A stretch of DNA of 64,000 bases from an uncultured Bacilli bacterium (GTDB lineage: Bacteria; Bacillota_I; Bacilli_A; RF39; UBA660). The stretch is taken from contig CAKOIF010000005.1 of the NCBI GenBank assembly GCA_934086485.1, positions 1 through 64,000 on the forward strand. The letters run 5' to 3'. How positions within the stretch are numbered: position 1 is the first letter of the stretch; every line of letters starts with the position of its first letter. Made by a program: the position numbers and the translations under genes. The notes under the pieces are model-generated. The model was not told the DNA's origin, did not search any database, and saw nothing but the letters and a program-made list of their open reading frames with translations. Shown in pieces: positions 51,202-60,074 of the stretch.

Positions 51202-52974
51202 ATGGAAAAAAGTAAAATAACAAAATCTTTAGCAGTGTTTGCCTCAGTATTATTAATAATTATTATAGGAGTTGCTTCGTTTGCATATTTTGGTACGTTT
51301 AATGTAAACTTAAATAATAATGTAGCAGTAAATATTAATTCATCAAGTCCAGGTAATGCAACATTTACCTCAAATGCAACACAACTAAATTTACAAGTAC
51401 CAGCCGCAAATATGAGTTTTACAGTGGCAAATAACGAAGTTGCAGCAGCAGAAAATACCGCATTTCTAGATGTAACTCTTACTGGTTCATCAAATTTACT
51501 AACAACTTGCACATATGATATAGTTTATGAATATGATGCAGGAAGTAATGTATATGGACAAGGTACAACGACTAAAACAAGTGGCGCTACAAAAGAAATA
51601 ACTATAGAAGTAAATGGTATGAATGGAAATAATCATTTTGCTACAGAAACAAATTTTGATCATGCAAATGTACAAAGTTATTATGATAGTACAAATAAAT
51701 ATTATAAATTAGTAGAGGGTGCCACTATACAAAGTTTAGGTACTGAGCAATCAGTAAGATGGAAAATAACAGGTAGATACTATAATTTAACTGCATCACA
51801 AGCACAACTTGGAGGAAAAAACTTTACTGGTAAAATATATGCAATAAGTAAAGGATGTTCTTCAGAAGATGGTTCATCAGTTAAAAAAGGTTATGAAACA
51901 ATACTTGCAAATAATGGAGGAAAAACTACAATTGAGGCAAAAGCAGCGCCTTCATTTGCAAGTATAGAAACAGGTAATAAAGGAATGTATTCATATACAG
52001 AAGGAACAGGTAAAACATATTATTATAGAGGAGCAGTAGATAATAACTGGGTAAAATATGGTAAGTTTAAAGAAGACCAAATTGTTTACAGAGGTTTCTA
52101 TGATGAAAACTCTACTGATGAAATTTGGTTTGATGGAAAAAGTTCACCAAAATACATAGATTATCCAACATTATCTAAATGTCAAACTGGAGTTGATTCA
52201 GATATGAATGGTTCTTCATATAACTATAAATGTAATGCAGTAACATATGCCCATAAAGGTGATGATATGTATTGGAGAATAATAAGGGTAGATAAAGATA
52301 ATAAAATAAAAATGATATATGCAGGAAATAAAGCCCCAAGTGAAAATGCAAAAGTAGCAATAACCGGAGCAGATACAAATATGGGATTTACAGCATATAA
52401 TAATGATTATAATCATACAGAATATGTAGGATTTCAATATACAACTGGTTCTCAAAGAGGAACAACAACAAATAGTACAATAAAAACATATTTAGATAAT
52501 TGGTATACAAAATACTTTAATGAAAATGTAAGTACATCAAGATTTAGTCAAACAACATTTTGCAATGATAGAAATACATCAAGCACTTGGGCATCGACTG
52601 GCAGCAGTATTAACTATGCTCCATATACTAGGCTAACTGCAGATAATCCAACACCTACGTTCGAATGTAATACTGCGGATGTGGTAACAAATAATTTTGG
52701 ACTAATAACAGCGGATGAAATTGTGCTAGCAGGAGGAAAACTTGGTACGGGCAACAGTGCTTTCTATTTAATTAATAATATGGCATATTGGGCGGGGTCC
52801 CCTGGTGGATTTTTTGTTGGTAGTTTGTTAGTGTTTGCGCTTGATCCGATTTATGGTATGACTGGTGGCAGTGTTGGTATTCGTCGTGTTGCGGCCCGTG
52901 GTGTAGTTTCTCTATCCTCTGAAAGTAAGTTACTTGGAAGTGGAACATATAATGATGTGTATGTAGTAAGTTGA
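51202..52974 (+). CDS. Exported surface protein, TasA-like N-terminus, class 2 lectin-like C-terminus
   Basis: A 590-residue paralogue of 38885. Signal helix (about 8-27) ending S-F-A-Y-F-G, shared beta-rich N-terminal region (L-N-L-Q-V-P-A-A-N-M-S), then the class 2 domain with an insertion after the W-V-K-Y-G-K segment (F-Y-D-E-N-S-T-D-E-I-W) before Y-W-R-I-I-R-V-D. Ends K-L-L-G-S-G-T-Y-N-D-V-Y-V-V-S. The late part is strikingly GC-richer (GCG, CGT, GGC codons). RBS GATTGGAG. Stop is TGA. Confidence 0.72.
   Translation: MEKSKITKSLAVFASVLLIIIIGVASFAYFGTFNVNLNNNVAVNINSSSPGNATFTSNATQLNLQVPAANMSFTVANNEVAAAENTAFLDVTLTGSSNLLTTCTYDIVYEYDAGSNVYGQGTTTKTSGATKEITIEVNGMNGNNHFATETNFDHANVQSYYDSTNKYYKLVEGATIQSLGTEQSVRWKITGRYYNLTASQAQLGGKNFTGKIYAISKGCSSEDGSSVKKGYETILANNGGKTTIEAKAAPSFASIETGNKGMYSYTEGTGKTYYYRGAVDNNWVKYGKFKEDQIVYRGFYDENSTDEIWFDGKSSPKYIDYPTLSKCQTGVDSDMNGSSYNYKCNAVTYAHKGDDMYWRIIRVDKDNKIKMIYAGNKAPSENAKVAITGADTNMGFTAYNNDYNHTEYVGFQYTTGSQRGTTTNSTIKTYLDNWYTKYFNENVSTSRFSQTTFCNDRNTSSTWASTGSSINYAPYTRLTADNPTPTFECNTADVVTNNFGLITADEIVLAGGKLGTGNSAFYLINNMAYWAGSPGGFFVGSLLVFALDPIYGMTGGSVGIRRVAARGVVSLSSESKLLGSGTYNDVYVVS
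52786..52920 (+). other. Hypervariable cassette in surface gene 8
   Basis: Shares TATTGG..GGGGTC.CCT at its start and GGCCCGT..TGT.GTTTCTCTATCCTCT at its end with 40304-40440. Between them the protein reads with runs of Gly, Val and Phe, and contains almost no A at first or second codon positions, as expected for heavily mutated adenines. Confidence 0.5.
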
Positions 52975-52985
52975 TTTTATGTATA

Positions 52986-53020
52986 TAAAAAAAATCACAT
53001 TAATTTGTGATTTTTTTTTA
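52986..53020. terminator. Bidirectional terminator
   Basis: Stem AATCACA/TGTGATT, A-run and T-run on the two sides. The minus-strand frame of the IMPACT gene runs through it. Confidence 0.8.
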
Positions 53021-53357
53021 CTGTATTTTTAGCTACTTCTAAATAAGTTCTTAAAAGATTTCCAGCTCCAAGTTTAGTTCCACCAAAATATCTTACAATT
53101 ATTAAAAAGTGGCTATTTAGATTATTATAATTTAAAATATTATATATTTGCATTCCAGCACTATTATGTGGTTCTTTGTCATCAGTTTTTCCTGCAGTAG
53201 TGCCCAATATGTAAGCATAAGGAAAATGTTTTGCTTTAGGATGCTTACCTTTAACATCAATAAGTATTTTTTTGATATCTTCTTCGGTATCAATTTTATA
53301 TAGTAAACCTATAAATTTAGATTTTTTAACAGTTAATTCAAATTCATTTAATAACAT
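52995..53357 (-). CDS. YigZ/IMPACT family protein, N-terminal domain only
   Basis: About 120 residues matching the IMPACT (UPF0029) domain: S-K-F-I-G near the start, H-F-P-Y-A-Y-I-L-G, D-D-K-E-P-H-N-S-A-G, and V-R-Y-F-G-G-T-K-L-G-A-G. Full YigZ is about 210 residues; the C-terminal DUF1949 domain is missing, and the frame ends inside the terminator hairpin, adding K-K-N-H-K-L-M. Start at the second Met, 6 bp after GAGGT. Cellular role unclear. Confidence 0.82.
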   Translation of the reverse strand: MLLNEFELTVKKSKFIGLLYKIDTEEDIKKILIDVKGKHPKAKHFPYAYILGTTAGKTDDKEPHNSAGMQIYNILNYNNLNSHFLIIVRYFGGTKLGAGNLLRTYLEVAKNTVKKNHKLM

Positions 53358-53430
53358 AATATACCTCATAAAAATTATATCTTATTTTTAAGTATTTTTG
53401 TAGTATAATATTTTTGTAAGGAGAATTATT

Positions 53431-55191
53431 ATGTTTAAGGAAGAATTAAAACTTGTTCCACATGCACCTGGTTCTTATCAAATGGTTAATAGTGATGGAA
53501 TAATAATTTATGTAGGTAAAGCCAAAGATTTAAATAAAAGACTTCATTCATATTTTCGTGGAACAGTAACAGGAAAAACTGCTTTAATGGTTAGTGAAGT
53601 AGATCATTTTAAGTATATTGTAACTAAAACTGAAACAGAAAGTTTTATATTAGAAATAAATTTAATTAAAAAATATAATCCTAAATATAATATTCTTTTA
53701 AAGGATGATAAAACTTATCCATACATTGAATATATTAAAAAACCTTATCCGGCTTTAAAAGTATCAAGATATATTAATGTAAAGAAAAGTGATAAGAAAC
53801 TTTTATTTGGACCATATCCTAATGCCTATGCTGCCCGAAGAATGGTATCTTTAATAAATAGATTATATCCTTTGAAAAAATGTGAAGGAAAACCTAAAGA
53901 AGTATGTTTATATTATCATATAGGAGAGTGTCTTGGATATTGCACTAAAGATATCCCTGAGGAAAAAATTAAAACTATGGAAAGTGAAATACTATCATTT
54001 TTCCGTGGTAATGATAAAATAATTACTGATAAAATAAAAGAAAAAATGGAATATTTTTCTTCGAATTTAAATTATGAAAAAGCATTAGAACTTAAAAATG
54101 AACTTGATTATATTAATTATATTTGTGAAAAACAAAAAGTTCAATCTAATGATTTTGTTAATAGAGATGTTGTATCATATTATTTTTTCAAAGGCTATCT
54201 TTCTATTGAAATACTTTTTATTAGAAATGGTAAACTACTTGGAAGTCATAATAATATAATTGTACCTATTGAAAGTAATGAAGAAGAAATAGTAAGTTAT
54301 TTATATTCATTTTATCAAAAACACGAAGTTCCTAAAGAAATAGTTATTCCAACTGAAATTGATGATAGTATGCTTTCTAAACTACTTGATACAAATTTTG
54401 TTAAACCTTTAAAAGGAACAAAGAAAAAACTTCTTGAAATAGCCTATGAAAATGCAAGAATTACTTTAGAAAATAGTTTAGATAGATTTAAAAATGATGA
54501 AAAAAGAGTATTTGAAGCCCATGATAATCTAAGAAAGATTCTTAATATGAATAGTTTATATAGAATAGATGCCTTTGATAACTCAAACCTATTTGGATCT
54601 TTTTCAGTCGGAGCAATGGTTGTATTTAAAAATGGTAAACCAAGTAAAAATGATTATCGTAAATATAAAATTAGTGTAGATAAAAATGATGATTATCATA
54701 TGATGAAAGAGGTTATATATCGTAGATACTTTAGATGTATAGTTGATAAAGAAGAAATGCCAGATTTAATAATATTAGATGGAGGACTTAATCAAATAAA
54801 TGCTTGTAAAGAAGTTTTAAATACTTTAAATTTAAATATTAAAGTAGTAGGTTTAAAAAAAGATAATCATCATAGAACAAATGCTCTTTTAGATAGTGAT
54901 ACTTTAAAAACTTATGATTTAACAGGACATGATGATGTATTTAATTATTTAACTAGAATCCAAGATGAAGTTCATAGATTTGTTATTACTTATCATAAAA
55001 CAATAAGGAGTAAAGGTATGCTTAAAAGTATGCTTTCTAATGTTGAGGGATTAGGTACTCAAAGAATAAATAATTTACTTAAAAAGTTTGGTAGTATTGA
55101 GAAAATTAAGAATGCTGATATCAAAGAGTTAAAGAAAGTTATTCCTGAAAATATAGCTATTGAGTTAAAAAGATATTTAAATGAAAACTAA
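53431..55191 (+). CDS. uvrC: UvrABC excinuclease subunit C
   Basis: A 586-residue UvrC. GIY-YIG nuclease domain (1-95; I-I-I-Y-V-G-K-A-K-D-L-N-K-R-L), Cys-containing linker (C-L-Y-Y-H-I-G-E-C-L-G-Y-C), UVR motif (L-N-Y-E-K-A-L-E-L-K-N-E-L), RNase H-like 5' endonuclease domain (D-A-F-D-N-S-N, L-I-I-L-D-G-G-L-N-Q), and a C-terminal helix-hairpin-helix. Makes both incisions in nucleotide excision repair. Standard length and domain order. Confidence 0.97.
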   Translation: MFKEELKLVPHAPGSYQMVNSDGIIIYVGKAKDLNKRLHSYFRGTVTGKTALMVSEVDHFKYIVTKTETESFILEINLIKKYNPKYNILLKDDKTYPYIEYIKKPYPALKVSRYINVKKSDKKLLFGPYPNAYAARRMVSLINRLYPLKKCEGKPKEVCLYYHIGECLGYCTKDIPEEKIKTMESEILSFFRGNDKIITDKIKEKMEYFSSNLNYEKALELKNELDYINYICEKQKVQSNDFVNRDVVSYYFFKGYLSIEILFIRNGKLLGSHNNIIVPIESNEEEIVSYLYSFYQKHEVPKEIVIPTEIDDSMLSKLLDTNFVKPLKGTKKKLLEIAYENARITLENSLDRFKNDEKRVFEAHDNLRKILNMNSLYRIDAFDNSNLFGSFSVGAMVVFKNGKPSKNDYRKYKISVDKNDDYHMMKEVIYRRYFRCIVDKEEMPDLIILDGGLNQINACKEVLNTLNLNIKVVGLKKDNHHRTNALLDSDTLKTYDLTGHDDVFNYLTRIQDEVHRFVITYHKTIRSKGMLKSMLSNVEGLGTQRINNLLKKFGSIEKIKNADIKELKKVIPENIAIELKRYLNEN

Positions 55192-55226
55192 ATTATGATA
55201 AACTATATAATAGGAAGGAAAGTTAT

Positions 55227-57203
55227 ATGGCAGTAAAAAGTAATGAAATAATTAATAGTATAAAATTTTTAGCATTTGATATGATGGATAAAGCAGGTGA
55301 GGGTAATCCTGGTCATACTTTAACTGGAGTGCCAATATTTTATGCTTTATATAGTAATGTTTTAAATGTGATACCAAGTAATCCTAGTTTTATTAATAGA
55401 GATAGATTAATTATACCTTCGAAAAATTATAGTGCAGCTTTATATGCAACTTTATTTTATGCAGGATATGATTATCAAATTGAGGATTTAAAAAGATATA
55501 GAGATGTTGATTCTTATGCTCCAGGTGCTCTTTTATATAATAAAGAAATGGGTATTGATGCATCATCTTCCCTTGCTGGAGATAATACTTCTTTAGCAGT
55601 TGGTATATCTTTATCTGAAAGATATTTTGAAAATATGTTTTTAAATATAAATAAAGATTTAGATTTGATTAATTATTATACCTATGTTCTTTTGACAAAT
55701 GAAGATATTCAAGAAGGTGCGGGCTATGAAGCAATGGCTTTTGCAAGTAATCAAAAACTTAATAAATTAATTTTTATTTATGATAACAGTGGTATATCCT
55801 CAGATGGGAATATTTCTAAAACTTATACTGAAGATTTAGAAACAAGACTTGATGCTCTTGATTTTAATGTAATAAATGTTAAAAATGGTAATAATCCTAA
55901 ACAGATTGAGGATGCTTTAAAGGATGCTAAGAAAAGCGATATGCCATCATTTGTAATAGTTAATAATGAATTTGGTTATGGTCTTGAAAATAGTAATAGT
56001 CCAAGAGTGTATGGTTCATTAATATCTAATGAAGAACTTATCAATTTAAAAATTGAAAGTAAATATCCTACAGAAAGTTTTTATGTTAATGAAGAGGTAA
56101 AAAGAGAGTTTAATAATATTATAAATGCTCGTATGGAAAAACAATTTAATAAATGGAAAAAAATATACGATGAAGCTCTTGCTACAAAAGATAGTAATAT
56201 AATAAATATTATAAATTTACTTGAAAAAGGTGAGTTTAATGTTGAATTTGATAGTACTAATTATCAAATAAATGAAAAATACTGTGAAGATGAACTTTCT
56301 TCGAATCAAAAGGCAATGAATTTTATTGCTCCGAAAACTAAGTTTTTTATTGGTGGTAGTGCTGATGCTTTTAAAGATGTTAAAGCTATTTTAACAAAAG
56401 ATAGTTTAATGACAAATGAAGATCCTTTAGGAAGAAATATTGAATTTGGTAAAAAAGAAAGTGCTATGGCAGGTATTGTTAATGGTCTTTCTATGTCTAA
56501 TTTAAGATGTTTTTGTTCTTGTAATTTAGTATATGCTAGTAAAATGCTTTCTTTTATAAGAAGTGCAAGTATGCAAAAACTTCCTGTTACATATATATTT
56601 GGAAATGATAGTGTAAATAGTGATGGTATGGCTTATTCACCAGTCGAAGAAATATCTCATTTAAGACTTATACCTGATTTAGTGGTTTTAAGACCTGCGG
56701 ATATAAATGAAATTATTGGTTCATGGGAATACATTATAAAAAATAAAAGAACTGTTGCTCTTATTTTAAGTAATGAAAAAATAAATGTTTTAAAACATAC
56801 AAATGGTAAATATGTTAAATATGGTGCTTATATAGTTAGAAAAGAAAAATATCATTTAGATGCAGTTATTATTGCTACAGGTTATGAAGTAACTATTGCA
56901 CTAGAAATTGCCTCACAGCTTGCACTCGAAGGAATTGATATAAGAGTTGTATCTATGCCAAGTGCAGAACTATTTATGATGCAAAATCCTATTTATGAAG
57001 AAAAACTTTTACCTAAGGATGTATTAACATTTACTTTAGAATCAGGTAAAACAAATATGTGGAATAGATTTGCAAGTAATCCTAAATGTGCTATTGGTAT
57101 TGATGATTATGCAGTTTCTGGTAAAAAGAAAGATGTTTTAAAATTTTTAGGATTTGATATAAACTCAATTATTATAAAAATTAAAAATATGCTCGAAAAG
57201 TAG
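55227..57203 (+). CDS. Transketolase-like protein lacking catalytic histidines
   Basis: A 658-residue protein colinear with transketolase over all three domains, but most cofactor and catalytic residues are changed. Relative to E. coli TktA, S-G-H-P-G reads E-G-N-P-G, N-G-H-G-S reads S-K-N-Y-S, G-D-G reads T-N-E with the Mg ligand Asp as Asn, D-D-N-G-I-S reads D-N-S-G-I-S, T-H-D-S reads G-N-D-S, and P-T-H-Q-P reads A-Y-S-P. Only the Glu of V-R-E (here K-K-E-S-A-M) is kept. Probably a pseudoenzyme or one with new chemistry. Strong RBS; directly after uvrC. Confidence 0.82.
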   Translation: MAVKSNEIINSIKFLAFDMMDKAGEGNPGHTLTGVPIFYALYSNVLNVIPSNPSFINRDRLIIPSKNYSAALYATLFYAGYDYQIEDLKRYRDVDSYAPGALLYNKEMGIDASSSLAGDNTSLAVGISLSERYFENMFLNINKDLDLINYYTYVLLTNEDIQEGAGYEAMAFASNQKLNKLIFIYDNSGISSDGNISKTYTEDLETRLDALDFNVINVKNGNNPKQIEDALKDAKKSDMPSFVIVNNEFGYGLENSNSPRVYGSLISNEELINLKIESKYPTESFYVNEEVKREFNNIINARMEKQFNKWKKIYDEALATKDSNIINIINLLEKGEFNVEFDSTNYQINEKYCEDELSSNQKAMNFIAPKTKFFIGGSADAFKDVKAILTKDSLMTNEDPLGRNIEFGKKESAMAGIVNGLSMSNLRCFCSCNLVYASKMLSFIRSASMQKLPVTYIFGNDSVNSDGMAYSPVEEISHLRLIPDLVVLRPADINEIIGSWEYIIKNKRTVALILSNEKINVLKHTNGKYVKYGAYIVRKEKYHLDAVIIATGYEVTIALEIASQLALEGIDIRVVSMPSAELFMMQNPIYEEKLLPKDVLTFTLESGKTNMWNRFASNPKCAIGIDDYAVSGKKKDVLKFLGFDINSIIIKIKNMLEK

Positions 57204-57222
57204 TTTTTTCGACATTTTTTTT
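57193..57222 (+). terminator. Terminator of the transketolase-like gene
   Basis: Stem TCGAAAA/TTTTCGA followed by CA and eight T. Confidence 0.7.
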
Positions 57223-57260
57223 GAAATGAATTTGTTAATATTAAAATGAAAGGAAAAAGT

Positions 57261-57674
57261 ATGAGAAAATTTTATATATTTAATATTAACAAAAATATGT
57301 GTATTTTAGCAAAAGATAGTCCTTATATGTTATACAAAAGTTTCGAGGCTATTTATAAATCAAATAGGGAAGATGTAGGAATGGCTCAAAATTTATATGA
57401 ACAAATGACCTTAAGGATAAATCAAACTATGATAAATAATAAGATCTATGCAGATAATAAAGATAATCACTTTTATTATTTATTAAATAATGTTCATAAC
57501 TATTATAATAAATATAAAAGTGAAGAAGAAAAGTTAACTGTTAAAAATTCTTATCTTTTATGCGAGGGTAATACAAGTAAACCATATTTATTAAAGTCTC
57601 TTACAAATTATAATTTCTTTGTTTGTGATTTTGATAATAAAGATTATTTTTGGCTTGATGAAATATGCATTTAA
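57261..57674 (+). CDS. Small protein, possibly SirA-like
   Basis: A 137-residue soluble protein beginning M-R-K-F-Y-I-F-N-I-N, with M-L-Y-K-S-F-E-A-I-Y and a D-N-H-F-Y-Y-L-L-N-N middle. The pattern resembles the SirA (sporulation inhibitor of replication) family of Bacilli, but only weakly, so the name is a suggestion. Start after AAAGGA; an upstream in-frame ATG overlaps that site. Confidence 0.4.
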   Translation: MRKFYIFNINKNMCILAKDSPYMLYKSFEAIYKSNREDVGMAQNLYEQMTLRINQTMINNKIYADNKDNHFYYLLNNVHNYYNKYKSEEEKLTVKNSYLLCEGNTSKPYLLKSLTNYNFFVCDFDNKDYFWLDEICI

Positions 57675-57676
57675 TA

Positions 57677-57698
57677 GTTCATTAATTTGAACTTTTTT
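57677..57698 (+). terminator. Terminator after the SirA-like gene
   Basis: Stem GTTCA/TGAAC with six T. Confidence 0.7.
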
Positions 57699-57721
57699 CA
57701 TATATTTTTATTGGTGATATC

Positions 57722-58066
57722 GTGAGTAAAAAAGATGATTTTAAAATATTTGCTAGTAGAAATCCAAGTCTTGCTAAATATGTAGAAAGTGGTAAAATGT
57801 CGTGGCAAAAATTTTATGAACTTTATGATATTTATGGTGAGGATGAAAACGTATGGAGTGAATATAAAAATATTGAAAGAAGTGAAGAAAGTGGTTTTAA
57901 AATAAATGATTTAATAAAGGGTGTTAATATGGATACAATTAAAGAACATATTTCCACAGCTCAAAAAGCATTAGATTTTGTTCAAGAACTTACAAGTAAA
58001 ACTGGAGGAAGCATTCCTAAAGCGCCAGTTACACCACGACCGCTTAATAAATTTTTCGAGGATTAA
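57722..58066 (+). CDS. ylbD: YlbD-like protein
   Basis: A 114-residue protein with the YlbD pattern: F-A-S-R-N-P-S-L-A-K-Y-V, S-G-K-M-S-W-Q-K-F-Y-E-L-Y-D-I-Y-G-E-D, then W-S-E-Y. Listed as a putative spore coat protein in Bacillus, but the family also occurs in non-sporulating relatives. GTG start. Overlaps the YlbE-like gene by one base, as the two are neighbours in Bacillus. Confidence 0.72.
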   Translation: MSKKDDFKIFASRNPSLAKYVESGKMSWQKFYELYDIYGEDENVWSEYKNIERSEESGFKINDLIKGVNMDTIKEHISTAQKALDFVQELTSKTGGSIPKAPVTPRPLNKFFED

Positions 58067-58287
58067 TGAACAAAAGTGTACTTGTAACTTTAAAAGAAAA
58101 TGAAAAATTATTTTCTCATTTTATGGAAAACTCATATTATATAAAAGATTTAAATCGTAATCCAAACTTTTTTAAAACATTTGAAAGTAAAATGAAAGAA
58201 GTTTATAAAGAAAGAACTACCGATAAAATAAGTAAAGCTATTGACACAGTAGAAATGATATCCTCAATAATTGACACAATTAAGTAA
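58066..58287 (+). CDS. ylbE: YlbE-like protein
   Basis: A 73-residue protein with the YlbE pattern (Y-Y-I-K-D-L-N-R-N-P, F-E-S-K-M-K-E-V-Y-K, C-terminal hydrophobic V-E-M-I-S-S-I-I). Function unknown. Pairing with the YlbD-like gene supports both names. Confidence 0.68.
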   Translation: MNKSVLVTLKENEKLFSHFMENSYYIKDLNRNPNFFKTFESKMKEVYKERTTDKISKAIDTVEMISSIIDTIK

Positions 58288-58294
58288 AAACATC

Positions 58295-58323
58295 TTGAAA
58301 AAATTTTTTTAGTATGCTATTCT
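58295..58323 (+). promoter_or_regulatory. Promoter of the prepilin gene
   Basis: TTGAAA, 17 bp, TATTCT with TG one base before the -10, then GAAAGGAT. Confidence 0.65.
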
Positions 58324-58345
58324 TAATATAGAAAGGATAGCAAAT

Positions 58346-58834
58346 ATGAGAAATAATAAAAAAGGTTTTACATTAGTTGAACTTCTTGCTGTAATTGTTA
58401 TTTTAGCGGTTGTTATGTTAGTAGGTATTACCTCAATTGGACCATTAATGGCAAATTCAAGAAAATCTGCTTTAAGAAGTGATGGACTTGACTTAATGAA
58501 TGCTGCCAAAACAGCATATCAAGCAGAGGCTTTAAAAACAGATCCAAAATTTACTGCAACAGCAACAGTATGTATGCCATTAGAATGGTTAAAAAAAGAG
58601 GGTTATACTGAAAACAAACAAAACTACAAAGGTTCTGTATTAGTAACTTATGCAAGTGGTCAATATTCTTACAAATATTGGATTGCAAATGGAACTTATG
58701 CCTTTTTAGGAGCTGATGAAAATACAGGTTATGATGATAGTACTAAAGTTGTAGATTATAATAAAGATACACACGATGCAGTATTATCTAATTGTGGTAA
58801 GACTGCAAGTGATTCTTGGACAGTATTAAGTTAA
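58346..58834 (+). CDS. Type IV prepilin-like protein
   Basis: A 162-residue protein with a classic type IV prepilin start: basic leader M-R-N-N-K-K-G, then F-T-L-V-E-L-L-A-V-I-V-I-L with Glu at +5 of the mature protein. The hydrophobic helix (about 8-32) is followed by a globular domain with two Cys (T-V-C-M-P and S-N-C-G-K) that may form a disulfide. Single gene with its own promoter and terminator; the PilB-like ATPase at 21829 could serve it. Confidence 0.8.
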   Translation: MRNNKKGFTLVELLAVIVILAVVMLVGITSIGPLMANSRKSALRSDGLDLMNAAKTAYQAEALKTDPKFTATATVCMPLEWLKKEGYTENKQNYKGSVLVTYASGQYSYKYWIANGTYAFLGADENTGYDDSTKVVDYNKDTHDAVLSNCGKTASDSWTVLS

Positions 58835-58859
58835 AAAAACTCATTTGAGTTTTTTTTTA
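58835..58859 (+). terminator. Terminator of the prepilin gene
   Basis: Stem AAAACTCA/TGAGTTTT with T-run. Confidence 0.8.
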
Positions 58860-58891
58860 TTTTGTGATATTCTTTTATTAGGTGATAGAAA

Positions 58892-59776
58892 ATGATAATA
58901 GGCTCACATGTTAGTTTTAATAATGGACTTTTAGGTTCTGTTAAGGAGGCCATCTCATATAATGCAAACACATTTATGTTTTATACGGGTGCACCACAAA
59001 ATACTATAAGAAAAGAAATTAATGTAAATAATGTAATCGAAGCTCAAAATCTTATGAAAGAGTATGGAATAAATATAGAAAATGTAATATGTCATGCTCC
59101 ATATATAATAAATCTTGCAAATAATATTGATGCAAATAAATGGCAATTTAGTATTAATTTTTTAAAAAATGAGATTAAAAGATGTGATGAACTTGGAGTA
59201 AAATATATTGTTGTTCATCCAGGTGCAAGTGTTTCTCTTGATAGAAAAGTTGCTCTTAAAAATATTGCTGATGCTTTAAACTATGTTATTAATTTTGATA
59301 CTGATGTAACTGTACTTCTTGAAACAATGGCTGGAAAAGGTACTGAATGTGGTAAAAACATCGAAGAACTAAAATATTTACTAGATAATGTAATATTTAA
59401 AAATAAAATTGGTATATGTTTAGATACTTGTCATTTAAATGATTCAGGAGTAGATATAGCATATTTTGATTCTTATTTAAAAAAGTTTGATAGTTTGATA
59501 GGTATCGATAAAATAGGATGTATTCATATAAATGATAGCAAAAATCCTTTGGGAAGTAAAAAAGATAGACATGAAAATATTGGTTATGGTTATATAGGAT
59601 TTGATAATCTAATTAATGTAATATATAATGACAAATTAAAAAATGTTCCAAAAATACTTGAAACACCTTATATTGAGGGCTTCCCTCCATACAAATTTGA
59701 AATTGAAATGATAAAAGATAAGAAATTTAATCCAAATTTAACCAAAGATGTTTTAGAGTATTATAAAAATCTTTGA
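58892..59776 (+). CDS. nfo: Endonuclease IV (AP endonuclease)
   Basis: A 294-residue Nfo with I-G-S-H-V-S-F at the start and metal-binding motifs C-H-A-P-Y, V-V-H-P-G, L-L-E-T-M-A-G, C-L-D-T-C-H, H-I-N-D-S-K and K-D-R-H-E-N-I-G-Y-G. Cleaves abasic sites in base-excision repair. Full length; its 3' end overlaps the convergent yqfT-like gene by 16 bp. Confidence 0.96.
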   Translation: MIIGSHVSFNNGLLGSVKEAISYNANTFMFYTGAPQNTIRKEINVNNVIEAQNLMKEYGINIENVICHAPYIINLANNIDANKWQFSINFLKNEIKRCDELGVKYIVVHPGASVSLDRKVALKNIADALNYVINFDTDVTVLLETMAGKGTECGKNIEELKYLLDNVIFKNKIGICLDTCHLNDSGVDIAYFDSYLKKFDSLIGIDKIGCIHINDSKNPLGSKKDRHENIGYGYIGFDNLINVIYNDKLKNVPKILETPYIEGFPPYKFEIEMIKDKKFNPNLTKDVLEYYKNL

Positions 59777-60021
59777 TATTTAGAAAAGTATTCAATATAT
59801 ACTTTTTTTATTTTCTCAAAATTATTACCTTTATATTTATTTTTATAACGATCTATTTTAAATAAACTAGGATTTTTAAGCATCTCTTTATAATTCTTTT
59901 TAACAAAATCATATGTAAAAGTAAGCTCTTCATCGTCTAAAAAGACATTTTTACTTTTAGCAAATTTATTTACATCTTCTTTAGTAATACCTTTCATAAA
60001 ATTATCTATCATACCAAACAT
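59761..60021 (-). CDS. YqfT-like (DUF2624) protein
   Basis: An 86-residue helical protein with G-I-T-K-E-D-V-N-K-F-A and F-V-K-K-N-Y-K-E-M-L, resembling DUF2624. In Bacillus yqfT lies next to yqfS (nfo), which agrees with the arrangement here although the orientation is convergent. Start at the ATG after AGGTGAT. Function unknown. Confidence 0.6.
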   Translation of the reverse strand: MFGMIDNFMKGITKEDVNKFAKSKNVFLDDEELTFTYDFVKKNYKEMLKNPSLFKIDRYKNKYKGNNFEKIKKVYIEYFSKYQRFL

Positions 60022-60074
60022 TTTTATCACCTAATATATTGTATGATTTATTTTATTTTTTGAATACTATTAAT

